NCBI GenBank assembly: GCA_963675435.1 | Contig: OY776216.1 | Coordinates: 3,844,001 to 3,908,000 of the forward strand | DNA: 64,000 nt | Source: Saccharicrinis sp963675435 | Lineage (GTDB): Bacteria > Bacteroidota > Bacteroidia > Bacteroidales > Marinilabiliaceae | Direction: 5' to 3' | Shown: one piece after another, positions 16,815 to 25,077 of the stretch | How positions within the stretch are numbered: the stretch's first letter is position 1 | Layout: every line of letters starts with the position of its first letter | Made by a program: the position numbers and the translations under genes | Notes under the pieces: generated by a model | The model's input: only the letters and a program-made list of their open reading frames with translations | Told to the model about the DNA's origin: nothing | Database searches by the model: none

Positions 16815-17276
16815 TTAATCACACCATTCAAAAAGATATTTTGGATTGTAATCCACATCAAATTTTTCAAGAAAGGATAAATACTCCTCTTTGAATGATT
16901 GTTTTTTATGATGTTCGGGTTGATTTAATACATATTTAACCACCTTGTCGATGTGTGATTTTGAATAAGTAAAGGCACCATAACCATGTTGCCAGGTAAA
17001 TTTGCCAGGAACATATTTTTTGGTATTCAACCAGTTGGATGAACCTGATTTTACTTGTTCCATCAGTTTTGAGGGTGCAATGGTTGGGTGCATCCCAACA
17101 AAAATATGGGTGTGGTCGGGGTTGCAGTATATGGCATAGGTTTTACATTTATGGTTAGTTACAATGCCACACATTATTTTTTCGAGTTCGTCGCGGAATT
17201 GTTCTTTAATAAGGTTTTCTCGGCCTTTTACCGTAAATACATATTGGATGTATAATTGGGTGTAGGTGTTTGCCAT
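16815..17276 (-). CDS. Y1 (HUH) transposase of the IS200/RAYT type
   Basis: A 153-residue single-domain HUH nuclease. The HUH motif is H55-T56-H57 in NPDHTHIFVGM, and the catalytic tyrosine is probably Y115 in KYVLNQ, with Q119 four residues later. It cuts and joins single-stranded DNA, using hairpins as recognition sites. The TnpA-like core has no accessory TnpB. REP hairpins lie close on both sides (12 bases beyond its end and 16 bases before its start), which fits a REP-associated transposase (RAYT-like) rather than a free IS200. It sits within the hsd operon in the same orientation. Confidence 0.88.
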   Translation of the reverse strand: MANTYTQLYIQYVFTVKGRENLIKEQFRDELEKIMCGIVTNHKCKTYAIYCNPDHTHIFVGMHPTIAPSKLMEQVKSGSSNWLNTKKYVPGKFTWQHGYGAFTYSKSHIDKVVKYVLNQPEHHKKQSFKEEYLSFLEKFDVDYNPKYLFEWCD

Positions 17277-17291
17277 AATTTTTTCGATGTC

Positions 17292-17356
17292 AGGGCTACG
17301 CCCCTTTTGTTAATTGTTGTTTTATTTTTCTACGAAGATTTTAGGGCTACGCCCCT
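17292..17356. repeat. REP hairpins, pair upstream of the Y1 transposase gene
   Basis: AGGGCTACGCCCCT occurs twice in the same orientation, at 17292-17305 and 17343-17356. The second overlaps the last codons of hsdS: its TAG stop (17347-17349) lies inside the hairpin, so the C-terminal SGA of HsdS is encoded by repeat sequence. Confidence 0.85.
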
Positions 17357-18615
17357 GATTCAGACAGTTGCGGGAATAAGCCTTGCATTAATCCTTTTTT
17401 ATGTTCTTTCAATTGTTCTACTCTGTTAGCTTCTGCTGTTATTATCGTATCTAAAACAGAAAGACAAGAAGCTATTTTTTTTTGTTCTTCAATTTCTTCT
17501 GGGACAAAGACTTTTATTTGTTTTAATGCACTAGAATTAATTGCTGGATAATTTGAACCAGTACATTTATCAAGCACACTCGAAACAAAGTTATCGGTAT
17601 GAATCAGTTGAAATAAAAATCGACTTGAACCAAATGCTCTTAGTTGGGCATAGCCTGTCGACGCTACATAATTATAATCATCACTTACAATAAAATGATA
17701 GTTATTTTTTTGATATGGACGAACCATTTGATATATAACATCTTTATTTTGTAAGAGACGTTGAGCTCTACTAGGGGCACCTACTTTTTTAATTATATTT
17801 TTTTTAAGTAACTGACCATTAGAAACAGACTCCAAATCTATATATATGAACTCATCTGGTAAATTATTTACCTTCGGATTAACTTTACATATTTTCTCAA
17901 AACTATTCTCCACCCACTCCCCATCCTTCACAAACTCAGGAAAGCGGAATTTTGGAACCTTCTCGCCGTTTTGTGGGAAAAGGTTTTGCATTAAGCCTTT
18001 TTTGTGGTCTTTAAGGGCTTCCAGTTTTTGGTTGTGGGCTTCAATAAGGTCGTCTAAAGAAGAAAGGCAAGCGGCTATTTTTTGTTGTTCATTTTTCTTT
18101 TTTGGATACCAAAACTCTGTCTTTCGAGCATTTTGGATAGTATATGTACCAACTGTTGACTTTGAAGTTTGAGCATTTATTTGGTTTTGTATGTGTTCTG
18201 ATTGGAAGCAGTACTTGAAGTATGAGGAAATAAGTTCTCCATTTAATTTAAACCAAAGAACATTACCGTCTTTAAAATAAAATTTATCAGAGGCTTTAAC
18301 TTGATAACAAATGCCAAGTGTGCCAACACCACTTACTAAAAAATCCCCCTCTGAGGGCACTCCATATTTCTCTTTCAAATCAGCGTATAAAACTTCTGAG
18401 ATATAGATTTCACTACCAAAAGCCTCATTCTTATGAAGAGAAACAAGTTCTCTTGTGCGATAAAATGGAACGCCTTTATTTACCCAATCTTTTTGTAAAA
18501 CTCGTTTACTTGAACCAACATCAAAATACTCTTCAACCTGTTTTAATTCCCACTCACCATCATTCACAAACTCAGGAAAGCGCAATTCGGGTATTAATTT
18601 ATTTTCCTTATTCAT
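17347..18615 (-). CDS. hsdS: Type I restriction-modification specificity subunit S
   Basis: A 422-residue specificity subunit with the usual two-fold plan: target-recognition domain 1 (about 1-165), a central conserved helix (NEQQKIAACLSSLDDLIEAHNQKLEALKDHKKGLMQNLFPQ begins at about 174), recognition domain 2 (about 218-370) and a second conserved helix with KIASCLSVLDTII and EQLKEHKKGLMQGLFPQ. The two repeats RFPEFVNDGEW and RFPEFVKDGEW mark the domain starts. It fixes the target of both the methylase and nuclease. The end is formed by a REP hairpin, and the gene begins directly after the GxxExxY insert. Confidence 0.95.
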   Translation of the reverse strand: MNKENKLIPELRFPEFVNDGEWELKQVEEYFDVGSSKRVLQKDWVNKGVPFYRTRELVSLHKNEAFGSEIYISEVLYADLKEKYGVPSEGDFLVSGVGTLGICYQVKASDKFYFKDGNVLWFKLNGELISSYFKYCFQSEHIQNQINAQTSKSTVGTYTIQNARKTEFWYPKKKNEQQKIAACLSSLDDLIEAHNQKLEALKDHKKGLMQNLFPQNGEKVPKFRFPEFVKDGEWVENSFEKICKVNPKVNNLPDEFIYIDLESVSNGQLLKKNIIKKVGAPSRAQRLLQNKDVIYQMVRPYQKNNYHFIVSDDYNYVASTGYAQLRAFGSSRFLFQLIHTDNFVSSVLDKCTGSNYPAINSSALKQIKVFVPEEIEEQKKIASCLSVLDTIITAEANRVEQLKEHKKGLMQGLFPQLSESGA

Positions 18616-18618
18616 TTG

Positions 18619-19083
18619 TCTGAATCATGATTTACTGGATTTAAGGATTTCTTGATTATTGTATTTCGGATTAAATACTTTTTTGAATTGTAAGCTTTTG
18701 CCTCCGAAATTGATTAACAGGCCTATTGGTTTGTCATAGGCAACCACATAGTTTTTTGCTTGTGCCAAATGCACATCCTCAAGATTTACCAGTGCTTTTA
18801 GTTCTACTATTACAGATTCTTCAACAACAAAATCGGCTCTTCTGGTGCCAACTTCTATTCCATCGTAGTATATGGTGTGTTCCTGTTCCCTGGCAAAAGA
18901 TATTCCTGCTCTTTCCAACTCAATTGCCAAACAACGTTGGTATATTACTTCCTGAAATCCATTACCTAAGGTATTATGCACCTTCATGGCACATCCATTT
19001 ATTTTATATGTTAATTCATCTAAATTCATTAATTCTTTGTTTTAATCCTGCCCATCTTCTCATCCTGCAAATCCTGATTCTGA
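18619..19083 (-). mobile_element. Putative small mobile element carrying a GxxExxY gene
   Basis: A 465-bp unit lies between hsdR and hsdS. Its ends, 18619-18640 and 19062-19083, are inverted repeats matching at 18 of 22 positions (core TC-x-GAATCA-x-GATTT). They start within three or four bases of the hsdS start codon on one side and hsdR stop on the other. It holds a single gene, so it resembles an inserted cassette. No target duplication is obvious. Confidence 0.65.
18625..19029 (-). CDS. GxxExxY protein, PD-(D/E)XK nuclease-like
   Basis: A 134-residue protein with the defining G-FQ-E-VI-Y motif near residues 24-30. The later stretch VGTRRADFVVEESVIVELKA carries D...ExK, the pattern of the PD-(D/E)XK (PDDEXK_3) nuclease fold, suggesting DNA cleavage activity, although this family is experimentally obscure. 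It lies between hsdR and hsdS on the same strand, framed by inverted repeats, and is not a standard type I component. The stop codon sits within the left inverted repeat. An accessory nuclease of the system is the alternative to a mobile-element gene. Confidence 0.85.
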   Translation of the reverse strand: MNLDELTYKINGCAMKVHNTLGNGFQEVIYQRCLAIELERAGISFAREQEHTIYYDGIEVGTRRADFVVEESVIVELKALVNLEDVHLAQAKNYVVAYDKPIGLLINFGGKSLQFKKVFNPKYNNQEILKSSKS

Positions 19084-19086
19084 CAT

Positions 19087-22053
19087 TTATTCGTAAGCTG
19101 CTAATCCTGAAATTTCGCGCCCTTGGGCTAGTTTTTTTAATTCGGGAACTAAGTCGTCCATTAAGGCGGTTTCGGCTTTACTGCGTTGTTTCCAACCGAG
19201 TTCTAATGGTTCCATGAGGTCGGTTAGCTTTTCGCCGTCAAAAATCATACGGCTCATTATGTCTTCAACAAACGCTTTAATAGCCTTTGTTTCTAAACCG
19301 TGCTTATGGGCAATGGCAGCCAGTTCTTTTTCGTATTTCTCTACTTTAAAGGTTTCGTAGCCTTTGTGTAGCTTATCTACATCTTGCCCACTGTTCCAGT
19401 CGAGGCTATTGATATAATCGGTTAAATCTTCCTGCTCGTCCATTAAGTTTGCGTTGGCACTAAGCAGGCGAATAACCTGTTCTTTCGACATTTTCTGCGA
19501 AGTCGTTTTTTGCTGGGTGCTGTCGGCAATCAGGTTAATAATATAATCGTAGTCGATAACCGCAGAGGCAAAAAGTACAAACTCAAAATCGAGCTGTTGA
19601 ATTTCGGGCGGTGCATCGTCGCCTTCTTTTTGCTGTATTGCCCTTAATTGCTTGGCTGTTTCTAAGTACGAGCTTTTAAACTCTAACAGGCTTTCTTTAG
19701 GTAGTACCTTTTCAATTTCCTGTTGTTGTTCTTCGTCTAAGTCAGTGTATTGGTCGAGCTGTGTTTTTAAACGCTGTACCTCTTTAAAGTTTTTTACAAA
19801 AGCTATGCGTGCCGCATCGCCTTTTAGGTTATACACTTCCTGAGGTTCGTTTACCAAGTTGTGGTCTTCCATAAATACGCCCAAGGCTTCAACGGCTTGT
19901 TTGTATTTGTCGATAACCACAGGTGCAGGGTCAACCAGCCAAACTTTAACCGCACGGTCACCTTCTTCGCCACAGAATAGAGTAATGGCATTATTAACGG
20001 CATCTTGTTGCGACCGGAAATCGAGAATATTTCCGTAAGGTTTGGTGTCGTTTAATACACGGTTGGTACGCGAAAAAGCCTGTATCAGTCCGTGATATTT
20101 CAGCTTTTTATCGACATACAGGGTATTCAGGTATTTAGAATCGAAACCAGTAAGTAGCATATCTACAACAATGGTCAGGTCGATTTTATTTTTATGCGGA
20201 TAATCCTTATTGCTGAATTTTTGGTCTTTGATGCGTTTTTGCACATCCTGATAATAGCTGTCGAACTCAGCAATAGTATGATTTGTGCCAAACTGCTTGT
20301 TGTAATCGACAAGAATGGTTTTTAATGCTTCTTTCTTTTCTTCTGGATTTTGTTTGTTATCCTCTTTCTCCTGCGCTAAATCTTCCTGAATTTGTTGAAT
20401 ATCCTTGTTTCCCTCGGCAGGCGGTGAGAATACACAGGCAATATTTAACGGTGTATAATCGGGATTTTCAACAAGCTTTTGTTTTTGCACTTGTTTAAAA
20501 AGCTTATAGTATTCAATGGCGTTATTGATTGAAGCTGTTGCCAATACTGCATTAAATCGTCTTGAATTGGTTGCTGCATTGTGCTTGTCAATAATGGCTT
20601 CAACCACAGCTTGCTGTGCAAGCGGTTCACCTGGCTTTGGATTTTTGTCGCCTTTGCCTTTAAAATAGTCGATATGAAAACGCAGTACATTTTTATCGTC
20701 TATAGCATGCGTGATGGTATAGGCGTGTAACTGCTTTTCGAAAATTGAATCGGTTGTTTTGTAGGTTTCGTATTCTCCCTCTCGGGTGGTGTACGAAGCG
20801 TTTTCATCGAAAATGGGTGTACCTGTAAATCCGAATAATTGAGCATTCGGGAAGAAATCTTTAATAGCTTTATGGTTCTCGCCAAATTGCGAACGGTGGC
20901 ACTCATCGAAAATGAAGACCACACGTTTATCGCTTAAAGGTTCTAAACGCTCTTTGTAGTTTCTTTTGTTGGTTCCGTCTAATGCCAGTCCTAATTTTTG
21001 GATGGTGGTAACAATTACCTTATCGGCATAGTCGGTAGAAAGTAAACGCCTAACCAGCGTTTCGGTATTGGTATTTTCTTCTACACTACCTTCCTGAAAC
21101 TTGTTGAATTCTTCACGAGTTTGTCGATCAAGGTCTTTACGGTCGACTACAAACAGGCATTTTTCAACATCGGGATTATCCTTTAACAGCGTTGAAGCTT
21201 TAAAAGAAGTTAATGTTTTACCGCTACCCGTGGTATGCCAGATATATCCGTTTCCTCGGTTTTGGTGAATGCAATCGACAATGGCTTTTACTGCATAAAT
21301 TTGGTAAGGTCGCATCACCAACATTTTCTGTTCGCTTTCGACCAACACCATGTATTTGCTAATCATTTCGCCAAGGGTACACTTGGGTAAGAACTTTGTG
21401 GTAAAGTTTACCAGATGCGTTATTTTCCTGTTGTTTTCGTCTGCCAGTTGATATATTGGTAAAAATTGCTCATCGGCATTAAATGCAAAGTGCTGATTCT
21501 TGTTATTTGCAAAATAATAGGTGTTTGATTTATTGCTTACGATAAACAATTGCATAAAACATAATAGCGAATTGCCATATCCATTGCCTGGCTCGTTTTT
21601 GTAATCGACAATTTGCTGCATGGCTTTACGTGGCGAAATATCCAGCTTTTTAAGCTCAATTTGCACCACAGGTAAGCCGTTTATCAATAGAATTACATCG
21701 TATCGCTGGTGGCTATTCTCGGTATTGATGCGTAACTGGCGAATAACTTCATAGTCGTTTTTGCACCAGTCTTTGATGTTTACCAATGTATAATGTAGCG
21801 GAGTGCCGTCTTCGCGTTGAAAGTATTGTCTTTCACGCAATAACTTTGAAGCTGCAAAAACATCGGGGTTGATGATTTCTTCTCGAAGTCGCAGAAACTC
21901 ACTTTCGGTAAGTCGAACACGGTTGAGTGCTTCAAACTTTGCTTTGAAGTTCTGTTCAAGCGATTTCCTATCCACGATATCAGGTCGATAGGTGTATTTA
22001 AGCTCTGTAAGCTGCTTAACCAGATTATCCTCTATTTGATTTTCTTTTGTCAT
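19087..22053 (-). CDS. hsdR: Type I restriction endonuclease subunit R
   Basis: A 988-residue motor/nuclease subunit. The N-terminal nuclease has VVQIELKK near residue 130. The SF2 helicase core shows HTTGSGKTLTSF (Walker A) and FDECHRSQFG (DECH box), with FGFTGTPIF for motif III and QAFSRTNRVLND for motif VI. The C-terminal ~200 residues are helical and contact the methylase. It translocates and cuts DNA lacking the methyl mark. Its start overlaps the xre stop as TAATG. The coding sequence appears intact. Confidence 0.96.
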   Translation of the reverse strand: MTKENQIEDNLVKQLTELKYTYRPDIVDRKSLEQNFKAKFEALNRVRLTESEFLRLREEIINPDVFAASKLLRERQYFQREDGTPLHYTLVNIKDWCKNDYEVIRQLRINTENSHQRYDVILLINGLPVVQIELKKLDISPRKAMQQIVDYKNEPGNGYGNSLLCFMQLFIVSNKSNTYYFANNKNQHFAFNADEQFLPIYQLADENNRKITHLVNFTTKFLPKCTLGEMISKYMVLVESEQKMLVMRPYQIYAVKAIVDCIHQNRGNGYIWHTTGSGKTLTSFKASTLLKDNPDVEKCLFVVDRKDLDRQTREEFNKFQEGSVEENTNTETLVRRLLSTDYADKVIVTTIQKLGLALDGTNKRNYKERLEPLSDKRVVFIFDECHRSQFGENHKAIKDFFPNAQLFGFTGTPIFDENASYTTREGEYETYKTTDSIFEKQLHAYTITHAIDDKNVLRFHIDYFKGKGDKNPKPGEPLAQQAVVEAIIDKHNAATNSRRFNAVLATASINNAIEYYKLFKQVQKQKLVENPDYTPLNIACVFSPPAEGNKDIQQIQEDLAQEKEDNKQNPEEKKEALKTILVDYNKQFGTNHTIAEFDSYYQDVQKRIKDQKFSNKDYPHKNKIDLTIVVDMLLTGFDSKYLNTLYVDKKLKYHGLIQAFSRTNRVLNDTKPYGNILDFRSQQDAVNNAITLFCGEEGDRAVKVWLVDPAPVVIDKYKQAVEALGVFMEDHNLVNEPQEVYNLKGDAARIAFVKNFKEVQRLKTQLDQYTDLDEEQQQEIEKVLPKESLLEFKSSYLETAKQLRAIQQKEGDDAPPEIQQLDFEFVLFASAVIDYDYIINLIADSTQQKTTSQKMSKEQVIRLLSANANLMDEQEDLTDYINSLDWNSGQDVDKLHKGYETFKVEKYEKELAAIAHKHGLETKAIKAFVEDIMSRMIFDGEKLTDLMEPLELGWKQRSKAETALMDDLVPELKKLAQGREISGLAAYE

Positions 22054-22241
22054 TACTCTTCCTTCAATAAATCTTTCGGATTTACATCCAATATTTTTGC
22101 TATCTCGTAAAGTACCTCAAGTCTTGGTTGCTGTCTGTTCTGAACGTAAGAGTTCACCATGTTGTAACTCTTTCCCAGTTTCTCGGCTAACCAAGTCTGC
22201 TTAATTCCTTTTTCTTCAAGCACTTCTTTAATTCGATTCAT
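22053..22241 (-). CDS. XRE-family HTH regulator of the restriction locus
   Basis: A 62-residue single-domain helix-turn-helix protein (RIKEVLEEKGIKQTWLAEKL, then SYNMVNSYVQNRQQPRLEVL, then LDVNPKDLL). Such small proteins next to hsd genes act as controllers, delaying or limiting nuclease expression; this is inference from position. It is first in the operon and its TAA overlaps the hsdR start by one base, so the two are translationally coupled. No operator repeat was identified upstream. Confidence 0.9.
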   Translation of the reverse strand: MNRIKEVLEEKGIKQTWLAEKLGKSYNMVNSYVQNRQQPRLEVLYEIAKILDVNPKDLLKEE

Positions 22242-22422
22242 TCGTCGCGAATATTATTATTAATTGTGACTCATGTAACTCGCCTGTTAATAGTTTACTC
22301 ATACGAGCAAACAGAAAGAAGCTCGTTTCATTTCTGTCAAATTATTTGCAGCTAAATTATCTTTTTATCTCAAAAAACAAGATATAATTATCAATTTATT
22401 ATGGGTGCATGGGCTAAAAAAC

Positions 22423-22457
22423 AGCTCTTTTGCAAATTTAGCCTTGCTGATTGTTGC
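22423..22457 (+). repeat. Right copy of imperfect direct repeat bounding the hsd island
   Basis: This 35-base segment matches 13868-13902 at 30 positions. It lies about 180 bases upstream of the xre gene, just outside the operon, so the pair encloses the complete locus. Confidence 0.6.
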
Positions 22458-22673
22458 ACTAACCTTTCAAATAGCGGCGCGTGGGGAAAAAACAAAATCA
22501 ATTCCCATCAAGTTTGCACTGAATTATCTGTGAGGTAGAAACTTGTCCTTTATCTTTTTTAATCAGGTTGTTAATGATTGAGCACTTCGGTCTTTTTTGC
22601 TTGCGTATGGTAGTGATATGAGGACGTGGCGGAAGCATGCACGAGATTCGACACTATGAATCGGCACAAGCAC

Positions 22674-22705
22674 GCCAATGCCTTATTACCACATGTTGTG
22701 GCTAG
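22674..22705 (-). other. Shared 3'-end motif, strong copy
   Basis: The plus strand reads GCCAATGCCTTATTACC then ACATGTTGTGGCTAG. The first 17 bases recur with one extra base at 39242. On the minus strand it lies 15 bases after the stop of a gene fragment, the same relation as at other accessory genes. Confidence 0.5.
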
Positions 22706-22720
22706 TTTGTTTTATTCATT

Positions 22721-22866
22721 TCACTCAAACATAACTGAAAACTCTGTCGACAGAAAATCCTTTAACTCATTAACAGTTTCAATCATTTCTTCAGCATCGA
22801 TTGCTTTCAAATTTTTCACAAGCTTATCAAGATCCTTCTTCGTTTTAATCTTATCTTTTGTTTTTC
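22721..22866 (-). pseudogene. C-terminal fragment of an unidentified gene
   Basis: A minus-strand frame without a suitable start runs to a TGA at 22721-22723 and reads, near its end, AEEMIETVNELKDFLSTEFS. The composition is protein-like and charged, but the frame is blocked upstream by a stop near 22867 and no ATG precedes the conserved-looking part. It is probably the remnant of a small helical protein gene. No family was recognised. Confidence 0.4.
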
Positions 22867-22910
22867 ACCGGAACACCAATAATTTATTTTAATGAAACTA
22901 AGTAAAAACA

Positions 22911-22918
22911 TATATTTG
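22911..22918 (+). promoter_or_regulatory. -7 box of the mnmA promoter
   Basis: TATATTTG matches the Bacteroidota -7 consensus TAnnTTTG exactly. It ends only four bases before the mnmA ATG, so a transcript from it would have almost no leader. A weak TTT block lies about 20 bases upstream in place of the -33 TTTG. Confidence 0.5.
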
Positions 22919-22922
22919 CGGC

Positions 22923-24011
22923 ATGGAAAAAACAAGGGTTTTATTAGGTATGAGTGGCGGTGTTGATAGTTCCATGTCGGCGTGGTATTTACAACAAATG
23001 AATTACGAGGTAGTAGGAATCACTTTTAATACACTCTCTCCTATTTCGTCAAACAAATCACACGATTACATACAGGAGGCAAAAGATCTGGCTCAACGAT
23101 TAAATATTGAGCATCATGTTATGGATGTGTATAACGATTTTAAAGCATCTGTAATTGATTATTTTGTAGATGAATATTTAAACGGAAGAACCCCAAACCC
23201 TTGCATCCGTTGTAACGAAACCATAAAATGGAAGCTGCTTTACGAGGAATCAGAAAAGCTACATTGTGACAAAATTGCTACCGGACACTATGTTCGTTTA
23301 CATCAGCAAAACAATATTTCGTACATACAAAAAGGAGTTGATCCAGTTAAGGATCAGTCGTATTTTTTATGGAACCTGCCCCAGCATGTACTCAACAAAT
23401 GCGTATTTCCGTTGGGTAATTTTTTAAAATCAGAAGTAAAAGATAAAGCCCGGGATCTTGGCTTTAACCACATGGCTGGAAAAAAGGAAAGTATGGGTAT
23501 TTGTTTTCTTCAGGGTGAGAACTACCGCGATTTTATTACACGCCTTAAACCAGAAATTACCCAACAACTTGCTGAAGGAACCGTTAAAAACCAACAAGGA
23601 GAAACCATTGGTAAGCATGATGGCTTTCCGTTATACACCATCGGACAAAAACGAGGTTTGTATTTAGATAAAAACCAAGGAGAATGTGTAGCTAAAATAG
23701 ATGCCCACAACAATATACTTGTTACAGCGCAAAAAAATACCCTTTACTCTGATACCCTTTCTATTGAAAACTTTGTTTTATGTGATTCCGGCAACATAGG
23801 TGAAGAATTATATGTAGATATCCGAATCCGAGGACTGGATGCTGTTCCTCCAACTCCGGGTAAGATCAGTATTTCGGATAAAGAGCTTAAAGTTTCTTTT
23901 GACAAACCGGTTTGGGCACTTACGCCCGGCCAGTCTATTGTATTTTACACCAATGATATTGTGATTGGAGGAGGAATTGTGGACCATTTTGAATTCAATG
24001 CTCCACAGTAA
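22923..24011 (+). CDS. mnmA: tRNA-specific 2-thiouridylase MnmA
   Basis: A 362-residue tRNA modification enzyme that adds sulfur to uridine 34 of Lys, Glu and Gln tRNAs. The ATP-binding PP-loop is GMSGGVDSS (residues 9-17). The catalytic cysteines are C94 in NPCIRCN and C194 in MGICFLQG, which form a disulfide during sulfur transfer. The C-terminal beta domain ends GQSIVFYTNDIVIGGGIV. Bacteroidota often carry more than one copy. It is monocistronic, with an unusually close promoter box, and a hairpin follows near 24085. Confidence 0.95.
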   Translation: MEKTRVLLGMSGGVDSSMSAWYLQQMNYEVVGITFNTLSPISSNKSHDYIQEAKDLAQRLNIEHHVMDVYNDFKASVIDYFVDEYLNGRTPNPCIRCNETIKWKLLYEESEKLHCDKIATGHYVRLHQQNNISYIQKGVDPVKDQSYFLWNLPQHVLNKCVFPLGNFLKSEVKDKARDLGFNHMAGKKESMGICFLQGENYRDFITRLKPEITQQLAEGTVKNQQGETIGKHDGFPLYTIGQKRGLYLDKNQGECVAKIDAHNNILVTAQKNTLYSDTLSIENFVLCDSGNIGEELYVDIRIRGLDAVPPTPGKISISDKELKVSFDKPVWALTPGQSIVFYTNDIVIGGGIVDHFEFNAPQ

Positions 24012-24059
24012 GCATCACTATATGCTTTCTATTTTCTGACTCACAGGCTGATGCTCTTT

Positions 24060-24085
24060 AATTTTATATCGAACTCGGGTTAATA
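24060..24085 (+). repeat. Solitary edge of the palindromic repeat family
   Basis: These 26 bases, with core ATCGAACTCGGGTTAAT, are identical to 8928-8953. The opposite edge and interior are absent, so this is a truncated or half element between mnmA and the convergent gene. Confidence 0.8.
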
Positions 24086-24116
24086 TTAAAGTATGGATTC
24101 TAATCCTTACTTTAAT
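24085..24116. terminator. Hairpin between convergent genes, probable terminator
   Basis: ATTAAAGTA, GGATT and their complements form a 32-base near-perfect palindrome with one T-T mismatch and a two-base loop. An AT-rich AATTTTATT follows on the plus strand. It overlaps the stop codon of the minus-strand gene at 24107. Confidence 0.55.
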
Positions 24117-24961
24117 AATTTTATTGCCTCTTTAACCGTCATCTTTTCTTTAATATTACGGGCCTTTGCCAATGGATTACAAACGGTGATAATACCATTA
24201 TCCAGAATATCCTGTCCATTAAAAATTTCGGCACTCATACAGTCTACTGTGCATGCCAGGATACCTGCTTCACTCAAAGACTCAAGACTTTTTACTCCCG
24301 CATTGTTTTTACCTATTCCGGCATCGTTAAAAAATACGGCTTTAACACCACGCTTTTGTGCGTAATGTCCAGCGCTCAAACCGCCATGCGATCCACAAAT
24401 AACAATATCGCCGGCATTATTCTCATTTAAAAAAGTGATGCTATCGGTAACTGTAATGTCAACCCCATCAACCTTAGTTTGGGTTTGTACTTTTAATTCA
24501 GGAGTGTTGTCACTATCCTTGGCTTCATTCTTATCTGGTTCGGCTAAAGGTTCACTCTTCTCTGCAGAGGATGATATATTAATAACTGTACTTAACTTAT
24601 TAACAGCCTCTTTCACCGAATCACCAATTACAATTCCTGCAGCTTCTGCCTGAGGACTCATATGACTAATGATTCCACTTTCCCAGGTATCACGAGAAAT
24701 ACCAATCTCCGCACTATTTTGATCAACAGCACAGGCCAGAATATTCTCAGCTTCGTAATGTTTTAAACCTCTGATTCCTGCCTGATTTTTTCCGACTCCT
24801 GCACTATTCAAAAAAACAGCTTGTACATGGCACTTTTTAATCTGTGCGGCAAGTGCTCTATTACCTCCGCAATGAGATCCACAAACTAAAATTGGACTAG
24901 TATTGTCTGGCTGAATATCGCCTAAACTATCAAATAGTACTACACCTTTTGGTAACATCAT
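24107..24961 (-). CDS. Unknown protein with two tandem homologous domains
   Basis: A 284-residue soluble protein built of two related halves, about 1-125 and 165-284, joined by an acidic linker rich in S, E and D. Each half has a C-G-S-H segment (VCGSHCGGNRAL and ICGSHGGLSAG), an AG-x-GKNxAG loop (SAGVGKNQAG and DAGIGKNNAG), a LAC-x-VD-x-x-SAEI segment, and a G-I-I segment near the end. I recall single-domain relatives in proteobacteria annotated only as hypothetical. The conserved His, Asp and Gly suggest a nucleotide-binding or hydrolase-like fold; function is unknown. Stands alone, convergent with mnmA. Confidence 0.75.
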   Translation of the reverse strand: MMLPKGVVLFDSLGDIQPDNTSPILVCGSHCGGNRALAAQIKKCHVQAVFLNSAGVGKNQAGIRGLKHYEAENILACAVDQNSAEIGISRDTWESGIISHMSPQAEAAGIVIGDSVKEAVNKLSTVINISSSAEKSEPLAEPDKNEAKDSDNTPELKVQTQTKVDGVDITVTDSITFLNENNAGDIVICGSHGGLSAGHYAQKRGVKAVFFNDAGIGKNNAGVKSLESLSEAGILACTVDCMSAEIFNGQDILDNGIITVCNPLAKARNIKEKMTVKEAIKLLK

Positions 24962-25077
24962 TTTTTATTGCGAATAAAGCAAAAATATATAGATAAAAGA
25001 TCATTAATGACCAATTTCTGAATACTAATGCAAATCAAGAATTTAACTAATATAGCTGTAGTTTATAATAACGTGCT

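Noticed and set aside
13489..22920. tRNA gene or tRNA fragment as integration target of the restriction island
   Set aside because: No cloverleaf or CCA-adjacent sequence was recognised at either flank.
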